Origin: Psychrobacter immobilis
Lineage (GTDB): Bacteria; Pseudomonadota; Gammaproteobacteria; Pseudomonadales; Moraxellaceae
Direction: 5' to 3'
Length of the DNA stretch: 64,000 bases
NCBI GenBank assembly: GCA_904846145.1
Contig: CAJGZL010000001.1
Coordinates: forward strand, 806,001 to 870,000
Shown here: positions 28,528-38,036 of the stretch, piece after piece
Layout: the number at the start of each line of letters is the position of its first letter
Position numbering within the stretch: position 1 is the first letter of the stretch
Made by a program: the position numbers and the translations under genes
Notes under the pieces: generated by a model
Databases searched by the model: none
What the model was told of the DNA's origin: nothing
What the model saw: the letters and a program-made list of their open reading frames with translations, nothing else

Positions 28528-29768
28528 CTACTTAGTGTTTCTAAACAAGTCCAGCTCAATCTCATAAATAGGCTCAGGCTTTTTAAACAGGTACTTACCA
28601 TTGCGAATAGAGGCCAGTACATCCGCACGCTGGCGCACTGCTTCAAATGGACTTGTCGCATCTAGTACTAAGAAGTTCGCGGCTTTGCCAACGTCTATCC
28701 CGTACTCGTCTTCGATATTCAAAGTTTTCGCGCCGTTAAAGGTGATGAAGTCAAGGCAGACGTCAAGTTGCGATAATGACATGGTTTGTGCCAAATGAAT
28801 ACCATTATCTAAGATATTCATCATGTTACCGTTGCCCGCAGGATACCAAGGATCATTGATAGAATCTTGACCAAAAGAGATGTTGATCCCATTTTCCCAA
28901 AATTCCTTCACTCGCGTGAGGCCACGACGCTTGGGATAAGTATCTTGGCGACCTTGCAAATAAGCGTTCTCAGTAGGTAGCGCAATGAAATTCATCTGTG
29001 ATTGTTCAAACAGTCCCATCATGCGAAACGCATAAGCATCGTCTGCGGAACCAAATGAACAGGTATGGCTAGCTGCCGTACGCGTACCGATATCTTCAAT
29101 CATTACCAAAGCATTTAATAATTGTACGTGGCGACTCATTGGATCGTCAGTTTCATCACAATGCACGTCGATAAGCTTGTCATACTTCAGCGCAAGCTCA
29201 ACCGTCTTACGCACAGAATCTTGACCGAACTCGTATGCCCATTCAAAATGTGGGATACCGCCGACGCAGTCCGCGCCCATCTTTAACGCCTCTTCCATCA
29301 GCTCAACAGCGCCTTTATAGGCGTACATACCCTCTTGCGGAAAAGCGACAATCTGACTAGTGACGTTGTCTTTTAGCTCTTCGCGCAGCTCCAGCATGGC
29401 TTTAAGCCCAGTCAAATCAGGGTCGCAGACGTCAATTGCACCCCTTTGGACACCTCTTCTTGAATACCTTTTAGCATCCGCGATTTAGCATCTTCAAAAG
29501 TTTGCGTCTTTTTGACATCGTGCCAGCGAGCAATACCTTCGAATAAGGTACCTGTGGCGTTCTTGGCATCATCGCCGCCGCCCGTGTAGACATAATCAAG
29601 ATGCAGATGCGAGTCCACATATGGCGGTACGATCAAACGGCCTTTGAGATCAATCTCTTCATCAGCAACAGGCAAGCCCTTACCAATCTGCTGAATAACA
29701 CCGTCTTTGACCAAAATCTCAGTAGCATCGCTATTGCGATAGATATTGGCATTGGTAAATTTAATCAT
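28528..29768 (-). pseudogene. Cytosine deaminase-like amidohydrolase (CodA family), frameshifted
   Basis: Two frames together cover a whole CodA-like protein. Residues from the ATG at 29768 (metal motif VDSHLHLD, TLFEGIARW) run to GVQ and then terminate out of frame near 29412. The rest (from about VCDPDLTGLKAML, onward to 28528) is in another frame and carries HCDE, ASHT, and FGQDSINDPWYP. Compared with E. coli CodA, where the text reads GIQHVRTHVDVSD, the junction near 29433-29435 lacks the equivalent of about 16 nt, including the conserved RTHV segment. That breaks the frame and removes conserved residues, so the gene should be inactive unless the deletion is an assembly error. The neighbouring MFS gene may have supplied its substrate. 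Confidence 0.85.
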
Positions 29769-29855
29769 GACAAACTCCTATTATTATTGATTAAAATTGC
29801 TTATCGAATATTATTTTATTAAAAGCTATTTTATTGAACGCTACTTCATTGAACG

Positions 29856-31085
29856 CTACCCGACAGTAGGCGCATCCAACGTTTTCTTAGAGATAAAGGT
29901 AATGATGATGGCAGGAATGAAACAAAGAATGGATAGATACACAATGCCTAAGACGCCTGTCTCTGGCATATGCACCAAAATCAAGCCCGCAAGCCATGTC
30001 GCAATCATAATTGAGAAGTTGAACACACTTGATTGTACGGAAGTGGCAATCGCTTTGGCCTCGGTAACCTGATGGCTGACAGCGGTCTGAAACATCGTCA
30101 CTAAAGGACCAAAAGCGAGTCCCCAGAGTAAGAAAGCAAAATGCGCGAAACCATTAGTGCCTTTAAAAAATACAAATAATCCCATCGCTACCAAGCCGCC
30201 GCCTAACATGCCGACGATTAAGCCGCGCAGATGCGTATCGATAATCTTGGCAGATAGGATCACTGAAATCACCGAACCGATACCGAAGATAAGTAGCGCT
30301 AGGCTAATGCCGCCAGTGAAAGCAATAGTTTCTACCAATAAGGTAATGTAGGTATAGGTACTATAATGAGCAACGACTGCCAAGAAGGTGAGAGCTAAGA
30401 CTATCCAGACGCCAGGTATTTTTAGCACGGCTATTGGGGAGTTACTTTGCGTCAGTTTCTCGCCCTTTACCGAAGGTAAAAACTTCATCGCCAATAGCGC
30501 AATGACCCCGCCTAGTACACCGAGTACGATAAAGGAGGTGCGCCAGCCCACTTGCGTCCCGATTAAAGTCATCACTGGCAGACCCAAACTCACACCAAAG
30601 GTATTACCTGCCATGATGATAGTGATTGCCTTACCATGCATATTCTCTGGCACAAGCGCGGTACCGTAGGCAGCAATCATCGGCCACATAATACCGGCAC
30701 AAATACCACCCAAAATACGCATAGCAACAATAAGCGGATAAGATGAAGTGAGCCCGACGACGATGTTGGAGACCGCAAAACCTGCCAACAGCGCCATTAA
30801 AAGAATTTTACGGTTGACCCACAGCGTCATACTGATAAGTGGAATAGCAAAAATCGCCGAGGCGAGCGCATAGATACCGACCAAAAATCCGACTTGGGTC
30901 TGTTCAATACCAAGACCTGCCGTCATTTGCGGCAAAATACCAGAAGGCATCAGCTCTGAGAGAATACCGATGAACGTAACACTGGCCATAAGGCCAAAGA
31001 TGAACCAAGAAATAGGGCTCTGTCCGACGTTATTATTTTTTGATAGCTCGTCTTTTGCTTGATTAGCTTTTGAAAGACTAGACAC
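29856..31085 (-). CDS. MFS transporter
   Basis: 409 residues with about 12 membrane helices. The loop 2-3 motif is degenerate (LWVNRKILL), and the second half has the pattern of sugar/drug exporters of the arabinose-efflux-permease type (DHA1-like), including ILGGICAGIMWPMIAAYG. It lies 87 bp upstream of the deaminase pseudogene on the same strand, so the two likely formed an operon. The substrate may be a nucleobase or related compound, but that is only inferred from the neighbour. Confidence 0.85.
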   Translation of the reverse strand: MSSLSKANQAKDELSKNNNVGQSPISWFIFGLMASVTFIGILSELMPSGILPQMTAGLGIEQTQVGFLVGIYALASAIFAIPLISMTLWVNRKILLMALLAGFAVSNIVVGLTSSYPLIVAMRILGGICAGIMWPMIAAYGTALVPENMHGKAITIIMAGNTFGVSLGLPVMTLIGTQVGWRTSFIVLGVLGGVIALLAMKFLPSVKGEKLTQSNSPIAVLKIPGVWIVLALTFLAVVAHYSTYTYITLLVETIAFTGGISLALLIFGIGSVISVILSAKIIDTHLRGLIVGMLGGGLVAMGLFVFFKGTNGFAHFAFLLWGLAFGPLVTMFQTAVSHQVTEAKAIATSVQSSVFNFSIMIATWLAGLILVHMPETGVLGIVYLSILCFIPAIIITFISKKTLDAPTVG

Positions 31086-31450
31086 ATCTTCTCCTAGTTG
31101 ACTAAAGGTTTCAAAAGGTCATTGCATAGCCCTTTGATGATATATCCATCCGTAGAAATCTAAACGTCCGTAAAGTTCTAAATGATTGGTTGCTCCACCA
31201 TTTAATTCAACTATAGGATAAGGGATTTATTAAAACCCTAATATAAGTAAGGTTTTGTAATGGGCTAATCTTATGTACTACAAAGTGACGTTACAGCCTG
31301 TTTGTCCTTTGTAGGAAACCGTCACTCACGCTTTCATCTGATTAGGACTGCGCCTATAGTGAACAGGTAAAATGATAATTTGCTAAGGTTTTAGTTAAGT
31401 TGTCATTTCCTGATTTTCACCAACAATCTAACAATCATAAGGATAATAAT
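31086..31450. other. 365-bp divergent intergenic region with an inverted repeat
   Basis: Separates the MFS/deaminase operon (minus) from the aldo/keto reductase (plus). AAAACC (31232-31237) and GGTTTT (31251-31256) form a short dyad that could be a regulator site. No ORF or RNA gene seen. Confidence 0.45.
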
Positions 31451-32299
31451 ATGAGCACTAAAACCTATACTATTCGCACCGCAGGACAAGCTAATATTCC
31501 AGTTCTCGGACTAGGTACATGGCAGTCAACAGGACAAGACTGTATCGATGTGGTCAGTAAAGCCTTACAGATGGGTTATGAACATATTGATACCGCGCAA
31601 GCTTATGGCAATGAAGTCGAGGTTGGAAAAGGTATTAAACAGTCAGGCGTGGCACGTGATAAATTCTTTTTGACGACGAAGATTTTCCCTGATGATATGA
31701 AGTTTGAGCCAGAGAAACTAGTGGCAGCAGTAAAGCGTTCGTTAGCAGATTTAGATACCGATTATGTTGATTTACTATTGCTACATTGGCCTGATGATCG
31801 TGTCCCATTATCTGAGACTATTCCAGCACTGTGCGAGCTACAAAAGCAAGGCTTAACGCGCCATATCGGTGTCTCTAACTTTAATATTGCTAATATCTTA
31901 GAGGCCAAGAAATATGCTGACGTGCCGATTGTGGTCAACCAAGTAGAGTTTCATCCGTTTATTAAGCAAGATACTTTGCAGACTTTTCTGAACAATCACC
32001 ATATTTTATTAGAAGCTTATTCGCCATTAGCGCGCGGTGATGTATTCGATAATGACATCATCAAAGAAATCGCTGACAAGCATAACGTGACGCCTGCTCA
32101 GATATCACTGGCTTGGATACTATCAGATAAAGACCGTATCGCTATTCCAAAGACCTCTAATCCTGACCACTTACAAGGCAACTTAGACGCCATCAACGTT
32201 GAGCTCAGTGCTGATGAAATAGAACAAATTAGCAAGCTAGCCACTAGCGACGGTCGTAAAATTGAACATCCAGATTATACCCCTGAGTGGGATGATTGA
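31451..32299 (+). CDS. Aldo/keto reductase (DkgA/DkgB-like)
   Basis: 282 residues from the ATG at 31451, chosen because AAGGA lies before it and the family start (…PVLGLGTWQS) follows; an upstream in-frame start at 31400 adds 17 unlikely residues. The catalytic tetrad is visible: Asp and Tyr in HIDTAQAYGNE, Lys in TTKIF, His in LLHWPDD. The NADPH-binding end has AIPKTSNPDHLQGN. It reduces aldehydes or keto sugars such as methylglyoxal or 2,5-diketogluconate; the true substrate is not readable. Confidence 0.92.
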   Translation: MSTKTYTIRTAGQANIPVLGLGTWQSTGQDCIDVVSKALQMGYEHIDTAQAYGNEVEVGKGIKQSGVARDKFFLTTKIFPDDMKFEPEKLVAAVKRSLADLDTDYVDLLLLHWPDDRVPLSETIPALCELQKQGLTRHIGVSNFNIANILEAKKYADVPIVVNQVEFHPFIKQDTLQTFLNNHHILLEAYSPLARGDVFDNDIIKEIADKHNVTPAQISLAWILSDKDRIAIPKTSNPDHLQGNLDAINVELSADEIEQISKLATSDGRKIEHPDYTPEWDD

Positions 32300-32348
32300 T
32301 TAGGAATAAAAAGTCTACCATCTAAAAGTTAAGACTATTTTTATTACT

Positions 32349-32381
32349 AAAAAAGCCACTGCATCAGACAGTGGCTTTTTT
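32349..32381. terminator. Bidirectional terminator between aldo/keto reductase and ccmE
   Basis: Perfect 13-bp stem AAAAAAGCCACTG / CAGTGGCTTTTTT with a 7-nt loop; T runs on both strands, between two converging genes. Confidence 0.93.
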
Positions 32382-32418
32382 GCGATGAATTTTTAGATTA
32401 ATTTAGCTAAAAATAATT

Positions 32419-32919
32419 CTACTGTACGAGAGTTTGAGTTTTATGCAAAGGTTCAGCAGGATTGTACTGCTCAGAAGCAGGTGCTAGGCTGCTACGATTA
32501 TTCTCTTTAAGAGAGTTTGCGACCTCAGCTGGCATGTAGTTTTCGTCATGCTTAGCGAGCACTTCACCCGCTACAAAGGTCTTACCTTGCATCTTACCTG
32601 TGGCGACTACCCCTGAGTTTTCGGCGAACAAATCAGGCAATATACCTTGATAAGTCACAGGTACTGTTGATTGAAAGTCAGTAATATCAAATTCAACGCT
32701 CAAAGGATCGGTTGGCGAGCGCTGTACACTGCCTGCAACCACCATACCACCTGCACGAATGCGCTTATCTTGAGGGGCCTGACCTTCTGAGATAGCCGTT
32801 GGGTCAAAATAATAATCCGTCTGTTGCCCGATAGCATACAGTACCAGTACTACGGCCACTGCTGCACCTGCAAGGGTAAAAAAGACCCACATAAGTTTTT
32901 TGCGACGAACTGCGTTCAT
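32419..32919 (-). CDS. ccmE: Cytochrome c maturation haem chaperone CcmE
   Basis: 166 residues. One N-terminal membrane anchor (about 9-30) and a periplasmic beta-barrel. The haem-carrying histidine is His124 in [10 protein letters not shown], the CcmE hallmark, with Tyr128. The last 30 residues are a flexible tail. CcmE accepts haem from CcmABCD and passes it to CcmF. It sits last in the cluster, 234 bp after ccmD. Confidence 0.96.
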   Translation of the reverse strand: MNAVRRKKLMWVFFTLAGAAVAVVLVLYAIGQQTDYYFDPTAISEGQAPQDKRIRAGGMVVAGSVQRSPTDPLSVEFDITDFQSTVPVTYQGILPDLFAENSGVVATGKMQGKTFVAGEVLAKHDENYMPAEVANSLKENNRSSLAPASEQYNPAEPLHKTQTLVQ

Positions 32920-33153
32920 ACGACTCCCTCATAATATGCTTTTGATATCGGCTCTACAGATTGAAAACAGAGACTTATTCAGCCTGACTCTATGCAAATC
33001 ATAGCTCTTAGCTATGCAGATAAAGACCTTATATAGGCTATATGGTAGCGATCTGAGTATAAATCAATAGGCGATGATAGCAAGTCAACTACAGAAAATT
33101 GCTAGCGACTATGCTGTTAAATCTCAGTGTTTGAAGCTTTGGTGTTTAGAATC

Positions 33154-33363
33154 TCAAAGTCTAGACGCCTCACTAGTAGCGTTACGCTGTGCTTGTCTTG
33201 CCTGCTGAATAGTAAGCTGCTTGATCAGCGCTTGACGTTGGCGACGGCTATAGATCACCATTATTGACATCATAACGATGGTAATAGCCCAACAAGACCA
33301 AACAAAGACACCATGCTCGCCCATAGCGATAAACTCAGACAAGCTATAAAAATAAGGCTGCAT
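33154..33363 (-). CDS. ccmD: Haem exporter subunit CcmD
   Basis: 69 residues with a single membrane helix (about 20-42) preceded by MGEHGVFVW, close to the CcmD pattern, and followed by a basic segment (RRQRQALIKQL). It helps release holo-CcmE from CcmABC. It lies 46 bp after ccmC. Confidence 0.9.
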   Translation of the reverse strand: MQPYFYSLSEFIAMGEHGVFVWSCWAITIVMMSIMVIYSRRQRQALIKQLTIQQARQAQRNATSEASRL

Positions 33364-33409
33364 TAGACTCTCCAGCTAGTCAATTTTGCTATAAATTTTA
33401 GAACAACGG

Positions 33410-34210
33410 CTACTTATTTTGATTACGAATGTACTCTTTTACCCAAGCTTTGCCTTGATCGCGATATAAAATCAAAGTATTGGTCCGATAAATCGCTAGC
33501 GTTGCAACCAATAAATAAGTACCAATAACCATAAACAGTAATGGCATCCACATATCGGCAGACATCTTAGGCGCTTCGGTCAGGGTAAAAGTCGCGCCTT
33601 GATGCAAAGTGTTCCACCATTCAACAGAATATTTAATAATAGGCAAATTAACTGCACCAACGATAGACAAAATAGCAGCGGCTTTACCACGATTGGCAGT
33701 ATGTTCAAAAGCAGCAAATAGAGCCATTACTCCAGCGTATAAAAATGCCAGAATCAACATCGATGTGAGACGCGCATCCCACACCCAATAAGTACCCCAA
33801 GTAGGTTTGGCCCAAATAGAGCCCGTCAACAAGCTGATTACACACAGCAAAAACCCTATCGGTGCTATTGCCTGCGCGACTAAATTAGCAGTTTTTATTT
33901 TCCATACTAGGTAGATAACCCCAAGTATCGCAAGCGCAAAATAAATCGATATAGCAATACTAGCAGCAGGTACATGGATGAATATAATACGATAGCTATT
34001 GCCTTGCAAATAGTCAGGCGGCGCAAATGCTAAGCCCCAAATACTACCTATCATTAAAAAAATAGTAGCTAAGATAGCAAGCCATTTTACCCAAGGCGCA
34101 AATAGGCGAAAAAATTGCTTAGTGCCCACAGTGGTCAAAAAGCCTTGCCAGATGCGCTGGCGCATTGAACCATTTGGACTGGGAGTTGAGCTATTATTAA
34201 GGTTGGACAT
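33410..34210 (-). CDS. ccmC: Haem exporter/CcmE haem-loading protein CcmC
   Basis: 266 residues with six membrane helices. The tryptophan-rich haem-handling motif WGTYWVWDARLTS is present, and periplasmic His in IFIHVPAA and WNTLHQG fit the haem axial ligands. CcmC attaches haem to CcmE. The N-terminal 20 residues are polar and longer than usual. It is 233 bp from ccmB, a large gap for this operon. Confidence 0.96.
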   Translation of the reverse strand: MSNLNNSSTPSPNGSMRQRIWQGFLTTVGTKQFFRLFAPWVKWLAILATIFLMIGSIWGLAFAPPDYLQGNSYRIIFIHVPAASIAISIYFALAILGVIYLVWKIKTANLVAQAIAPIGFLLCVISLLTGSIWAKPTWGTYWVWDARLTSMLILAFLYAGVMALFAAFEHTANRGKAAAILSIVGAVNLPIIKYSVEWWNTLHQGATFTLTEAPKMSADMWMPLLFMVIGTYLLVATLAIYRTNTLILYRDQGKAWVKEYIRNQNK

Positions 34211-34443
34211 GGGATAGACCTATTGCACAGCGTATGGTTTGAGTGGATATAACCAGTGGGCATTGGCCCTACTTATTATACATCTCTATAACCTGCTGAC
34301 ATTAAATACTGACAAAATAGATAACGAGTTATTCAATAGTTCATTATAGCAAAACTGGCACTTTTCAGCATGAAGTAAATAGTCCAGCTAAAAACCTTTG
34401 AGTCTGCAAAATCTATATTAATTTGCACATCATTACACATACT

Positions 34444-35145
34444 CTAATTAAGCCACGACATCTTTAAAGTCACCGAGATGACCCAGGGCATAATCACGAC
34501 TGACATTATGCTACCTGCTAGCAGTAACGCTAAAATAGGCAAGCCATTCAGGCCTGTGGCAAATAAATCAACCGCACCTGTAGCAAAGATAAGTACCGGC
34601 AGCTGCATCGGTAAGGCAATCAATGGCACTAATACTGCACCGTTTTTCAGTGATAAGGTTAAGCTACTAGCGACCGCTGAGAGCATAAGCAGCATAGGAC
34701 TACCTACGATAATAGATAACATCAAGATACCAGCTTCAAACCAGCTAAGCTGAAATAAAGGCACCGCGAGTAAGCTCAACAACGCCACAATACCGCTGCT
34801 AAATAGCCAGTGAATCGCCAAGCGAATCAGCACCCAAAGCGGTAAGGAGGCTTGAGAAACAACCAACTGTGCTAAAGTGCCGTTATCAAGCGCGGGCTTA
34901 AATAAGCTATCGACGCCCATCACTAGCGATAATAAAGCCGCGATCCAAACCGCTGACACGGCAAGGCGCTGTAATAGCTCAGGCTCACTACCAACGGCTA
35001 ATGGAAACAGGGTTACGATAACCAAAAACAATATCAAGGGGTAAAGCCACTGCACGGCTCCTTGCTGCTTAACTTGCCATTCGCGCCGCCACAGCTGCAT
35101 AAAAAGAATACTACGCGGCTCTGACATTATTGGGCTCTCTGTCAT
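34444..35145 (-). CDS. ccmB: Haem exporter membrane protein CcmB
   Basis: 233 residues with six membrane helices; starts after AAGGA. The family features FMQLWRREWQVK near the N-terminus and SLVMGVDSLFKPALDNGTL in the first cytosolic loop are present (key part DSLFKPALDNGTL). It pairs with the ATPase CcmA to drive release of holo-CcmE. Confidence 0.95.
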   Translation of the reverse strand: MTESPIMSEPRSILFMQLWRREWQVKQQGAVQWLYPLILFLVIVTLFPLAVGSEPELLQRLAVSAVWIAALLSLVMGVDSLFKPALDNGTLAQLVVSQASLPLWVLIRLAIHWLFSSGIVALLSLLAVPLFQLSWFEAGILMLSIIVGSPMLLMLSAVASSLTLSLKNGAVLVPLIALPMQLPVLIFATGAVDLFATGLNGLPILALLLAGSIMSVVIMPWVISVTLKMSWLN

Positions 35146-35217
35146 TATTTATCCTTTGTACCGCAATTTTTGTATTTTATGACTTTATCTTCTACAACTT
35201 TATTTTTTGTGTGCAGC

Positions 35218-35877
35218 CTAATAACAGCTCATATAATCTGACAAATCAAGGCGCCCAGTGGCGACATTGACTGGCTGGTGGCTAGTCATTACTATCGCTC
35301 CACCTGCCTGCGCAAACTCTTGCAGGCGCATCTGCATGCGAGCTACCATATCGACATCGAGCGCTGTGAAAGGCTCATCAAGTAACCATAATGGCGTGAC
35401 ATCAGCAGTCAATAAGTATAAGCGCGCCAAAGTCACGCGACGGGTCTGACCTGCGGATAAATGGCTTGAGCTAATCGTCTCAAATCCTTGCAGACCAACC
35501 CAAGTCAATGCTTCATCGATATCGTCGATGCTGGGTGTAATACCATACAGATTAAGCAAAAACGTTAGGTTCTGCGCTACCGTCAGACTGGTATTGATGC
35601 CCAGCTGATGTGAGACATATAATGGCTGCATAGGTACGCCCGCCTGCCCCTTATAGTGAATATCTCCTATCAACACTGGCAATAGACCTGCTAGCTGCAT
35701 CAGCAAAGTGGTTTTTCCAGTGCCATTAGCGCCAACCAAATGACAGATATCGCCTGCCATTAAGGATAGTTTGACCTGCTCACACAAAGGCGTCTCGCCG
35801 CGTTGAACACTCAGCTGCTCAAACTCTAAAATAGAGGGCCTCGCAGATTCTGTTATAGATAGAGACGATGCCGTCAT
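35218..35877 (-). CDS. ccmA: Haem exporter ATP-binding protein CcmA
   Basis: 219 residues. ABC ATPase with Walker A GANGTGKTT, signature LSAGQTRRVTLARL and Walker B LWLLDEPFTALD. First gene of ccmABCDE. AGAGG precedes the ATG. The remaining maturation genes (ccmF, ccmG, ccmH) are not in this window and must lie elsewhere if the pathway is complete. Confidence 0.96.
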   Translation of the reverse strand: MTASSLSITESARPSILEFEQLSVQRGETPLCEQVKLSLMAGDICHLVGANGTGKTTLLMQLAGLLPVLIGDIHYKGQAGVPMQPLYVSHQLGINTSLTVAQNLTFLLNLYGITPSIDDIDEALTWVGLQGFETISSSHLSAGQTRRVTLARLYLLTADVTPLWLLDEPFTALDVDMVARMQMRLQEFAQAGGAIVMTSHQPVNVATGRLDLSDYMSCY

Positions 35878-35991
35878 CCAAACCTCTTATTGTTTTTTCG
35901 ATGAGCAATAAATATTCACCAGAAATAAATACTATCTCTAGGGCATAATAGGCTATGCTTACCCTCACAGTATAACAAATTGCCGACGACT

Positions 35992-37098
35992 ATGACCTCA
36001 AATATGACCTCAAAAGATATGCAAAACCTGACTGCAAATAATATTAGCAACCAAAGCCAAAGCTCGGCATCCAAAAACTCAACATCTACATCTACTGCCT
36101 CTATAGCAAACCTAGATGGCCTTATTGAAGCGCAAGTTAGCTTTATGCAGCACTGGTTGCGTGAGCAGGCACAGTCGCTTACTGTGCAAGCATGGCAATG
36201 GCTGGGCGAGCAGCCGATCAGCCGCTACATCAAGAATGAGGACTTACAATATCTCATCAAGGACTGGTTATTGTCCCAGCCGATGAGCGAGGTTATGCGT
36301 AAAGATATTCGTGATATCTTGCACAGTGTTATCTATCATCCTATCAATGACACTGTACCATTATCTGAGCTTATTGATGACGGTCAAATAGATACCGTTG
36401 CGCATTATATCGGCAGTCATGAGCAGCAGCGCAGTATACTTATTCATACTTTAATCGGTAATGAAACCTTTGCTGACTTATTAACTCAAACTCTCTATCA
36501 CGCCATCAACGACTTTATGGAGAACACTTTAGATAAAGCTGGCGGTGTCGGTAAACTTATGAAAATGGGGCGCAGCTCATTCGAGAAAGCGACCAATCGC
36601 AACCTTGATGAAAAGCTGCAAACTTATCTAAATCGTAATATAAAAGACTTAGCTCGCCGCGCTGAAGCGAATGCGCAAGAGCATCTATCTAATGAAGAAG
36701 TCGCCCGTCTACTGATTACTGGCTGGGCGCGTATCAAAGATCAGCCGATCAGTCATATTCAGACTTATCTTAATGCTGATCCTGATAATGGCAGCATCTA
36801 TCATCTTGAGGCTAGCGTGCAACAGAGCTACGAGCGCCTGCGGGTATCGCCCTATCTGCACAGCCTGATTACTATTGGGGTGACGACTTGGTATAACGCT
36901 CATCAAACCGATACTTTTGCCAGCTTAGCGGCCAGTTTAAATATTGATGAGGCCGCGATATCTCAGCTCAGCACCGCCCTACTTCCCCTAGCGCATGATG
37001 CTATCGACAGCCCTTGGTTTAGTGCTCATATCCACGAGATGCTGCAAGCCTTTTATAATCAGGCCACCATTACAGATAGCTTTACTTTTGATGAATAA
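35992..37098 (+). CDS. Hypothetical helical protein
   Basis: 368 residues from the ATG at 35992; a TTG at 35980 and an ATG at 36004 are alternative starts. Family not recognised. The first 45 residues are Ser/Thr/Asn-rich. The rest is predicted helical and soluble, with several similar-looking blocks: GEQPISRYI, KDQPISHIQTYL and SQPMSEVM share a Q-P-[IM]-S core followed by hydrophobic positions, hinting at an internal repeat of a helical unit. It diverges from ccmA and is followed by a YbjN-like gene. Confidence 0.6.
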   Translation: MTSNMTSKDMQNLTANNISNQSQSSASKNSTSTSTASIANLDGLIEAQVSFMQHWLREQAQSLTVQAWQWLGEQPISRYIKNEDLQYLIKDWLLSQPMSEVMRKDIRDILHSVIYHPINDTVPLSELIDDGQIDTVAHYIGSHEQQRSILIHTLIGNETFADLLTQTLYHAINDFMENTLDKAGGVGKLMKMGRSSFEKATNRNLDEKLQTYLNRNIKDLARRAEANAQEHLSNEEVARLLITGWARIKDQPISHIQTYLNADPDNGSIYHLEASVQQSYERLRVSPYLHSLITIGVTTWYNAHQTDTFASLAASLNIDEAAISQLSTALLPLAHDAIDSPWFSAHIHEMLQAFYNQATITDSFTFDE

Positions 37099-37161
37099 AA
37101 ACCAATGACTAAAAATATAGTCGCTAAAAGCTGATTGCCAATAGCTAATCGTTAAATACTA

Positions 37162-37932
37162 ATGAGCGCTTACCTTTTTTATCAAAAGTCTGAAAATTAT
37201 GAGTTAATCTTTATGAGTGACGATCCTAAGCTTACTTTATGGCAAAAGCTCAAACGCCTGCTGACCAGCGCTGCACCGCAGTCGATTATAGATGCTATAG
37301 ATGAGCCTCAGGATTCATCACTAGTAGACTCCATTAACTCTAAGAGCTCTATTCACCCTAACAGTAGGGCCAAAGTATCTTTAATCAAACAGCCTAGTAC
37401 TGAGTCGACGCCTGTTATCGACTATCTCAAACGCTACTTAGATATTAAGCAGTGGCACTATACTCACTATCGCCCCAGAAAAAACGACCCGCAAAAGTCT
37501 CATCATCTCTCCCTACGGATGCGTAGCAAAAAGCTCGACTGTGGTTATCTGTTTCGAGTACAAGAAAAAAACGCGTTGTTAGCACTCTACGGGGTGTTGC
37601 CCTTTGTGATACCAGAGAGCCATCAAAATGCCGCCATACTGCTGATAACTCAGATCAACTATGACATGCTCATTGGCAATCTTGAGTTAGATACCCGTGA
37701 TGGTGAGCTGCGCTATAAAAACGCTCTCGATGTTGAAGCCGTTGGTATGAATGACGCCACTATTGAGTATTTACTACAGAGCGTAATTGCGATGACTACC
37801 GTCGCTTATGAGATATTTGGTGACTTAGTCGATACACAAGATCCAAGTGAAGATATAGCAACGCTACTCAGTGAGCTACGCCTGCAAGCCGATGCTAGAG
37901 TATTCTTTTTACCCTCACAAAAGAGGCAATAA
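37162..37932 (+). CDS. YbjN-domain-like protein
   Basis: 256 residues as drawn; the ATG at 37213 (MSDDPKLTLW) is an equally good start and neither has a clear ribosome site. Residues from about 90 onward fit the YbjN/type III chaperone-like fold: NYDMLIGNLELDTRDGELRYKNALDVE carries the family's N-x-G-x-F/L-E-L-D and D-G-E-x-R-Y pattern (core DGELRYK). YbjN proteins influence motility and stress responses in enterobacteria, by an unknown mechanism. It follows the unknown helical gene by 63 bp and may be co-transcribed. Confidence 0.65.
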   Translation: MSAYLFYQKSENYELIFMSDDPKLTLWQKLKRLLTSAAPQSIIDAIDEPQDSSLVDSINSKSSIHPNSRAKVSLIKQPSTESTPVIDYLKRYLDIKQWHYTHYRPRKNDPQKSHHLSLRMRSKKLDCGYLFRVQEKNALLALYGVLPFVIPESHQNAAILLITQINYDMLIGNLELDTRDGELRYKNALDVEAVGMNDATIEYLLQSVIAMTTVAYEIFGDLVDTQDPSEDIATLLSELRLQADARVFFLPSQKRQ

Positions 37933-38036
37933 TTGCTGCATAAAGCTACTATTCTCCTACTCTACCAGTGATTGTTTTAGCTAAAATTACACTATTAAAA
38001 AACTATTAATTTTTTGAAAGGATGCTCTTTAATTCT

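Noticed and set aside
29797..30072. Plus-strand ORF beginning with FIERY-type repeats
   Set aside because: The repeats come from two short direct DNA copies in the gap after the MFS gene; the rest is the antisense of that gene.
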